Shown in pieces: positions 5,586 to 5,709 of a stretch of DNA of 5,709 bases. Position 1 is the stretch's first letter; each line of letters opens with the position of its first letter. The notes beneath the pieces were generated by a model that was not told where the DNA came from, ran no database searches, and saw only the letters and a list, made by a program, of their open reading frames with translations. Both the position numbers and the translations under genes were made by a program. Origin of the DNA: Pseudomonadales bacterium (GTDB lineage: Bacteria > Pseudomonadota > Gammaproteobacteria > Pseudomonadales > DT-91); assembly GCA_013215025.1 (NCBI GenBank), contig JABSRR010000072.1, positions 1-5,709 on the forward strand, read 5' to 3'.

Positions 5586-5709
5586 ATGAAAATTGCCATT
5601 ATCGGCAGCGGGATTTCGGGCCTGTCTGCTGCATATCTATTGCAGCAGCAGCATGATATTCACATTTTTGAAGCTGACAGCCGCATCGGCGGCCATACCG
5701 CCACTAAGT
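5586..5709 (+). CDS. FAD-dependent amine-oxidase-like oxidoreductase, N-terminus only
   Basis: The first 41 codons are visible before the right edge. They form a classic FAD-binding Rossmann start: [16 protein letters not shown] with GxGxxG at 7-12, then IHIFEAD with Glu29 placed to bind the ADP ribose, and RIGGHTAT, the GG motif of the flavin amine-oxidase/phytoene-desaturase superfamily. AAGGAA directly at the SDR stop lies 7 nt before the ATG, so it continues the operon. Close relatives in such clusters are typically followed by a DUF1365 protein and a cyclopropane-fatty-acid-synthase-like methyltransferase. Those genes would be beyond the window, so a fatty-acid-modification role is inference from context. 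Confidence 0.9.
   Translation, partial: MKIAIIGSGISGLSAAYLLQQQHDIHIFEADSRIGGHTATK

Noticed and set aside
5399..5656. Plus-strand frame spanning the SDR end and the FAD gene start
   Set aside because: It is out of frame with both clear genes and shows no motif; it is a shadow frame.

Overview
The window looks like a chromosomal segment from a gammaproteobacterium of moderate GC content. The evidence is a Pseudomonas-like ArgS followed by an FtsN-like SPOR-type gene, an ANTAR regulator of the NasT type, and an ECF sigma factor/ChrR anti-sigma pair beside the oxidoreductase genes often found with it. No insertion sequence, tRNA, rRNA or CRISPR array was seen. The genus cannot be read from the sequence.

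Layout. Positions 1-1859 (minus strand) hold arginyl-tRNA synthetase, followed downstream by the first 50 codons of a Lys/Ala-rich single-pass membrane protein that runs off the left edge. Positions 1997-2620 (minus) encode a NasT-like antiterminator with a degenerate receiver domain and an intact ANTAR domain; no nasS or nitrate reductase gene is visible. The 242-bp gap upstream of it (2621-2862) is dense. Reading toward nasT it holds a 19-bp perfect dyad resembling an NtrC site, a 15-bp direct repeat, an exact IHF-consensus match, a near-consensus sigma-54 -24/-12 element, and a leader with hairpins and a small open frame that overlaps the nasT start by ATGA.

Positions 2863-4187 (minus) encode an ECF sigma factor and a ChrR-type zinc/cupin anti-sigma factor, joined by an ATGA overlap. 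The divergent gap 4188-4324 contains two facing promoters of the same form, TGATCY-N18-TAAA, each with CGCG just before the -10. One fires toward the sigma factor (autoregulation) and one toward a plus-strand operon: an NTF2/SnoaL-like protein (4328-4771), a short-chain dehydrogenase (4786-5574) and the N-terminus of an FAD-dependent amine-oxidase-like protein (5586 to the right edge).

How the parts work together. The right half reads as a self-contained stress module. ChrR holds the sigma factor inactive until a signal (singlet oxygen in the Rhodobacter paradigm) releases it, and the sigma factor then switches on itself, its anti-sigma factor and the divergent operon. The left half pairs a housekeeping gene with a nitrogen-type RNA-binding regulator that appears to be under sigma-54 control. 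The two most interesting observations are the mirrored ECF promoters and the complete sigma-54/IHF/enhancer-like architecture in front of an orphan nasT.
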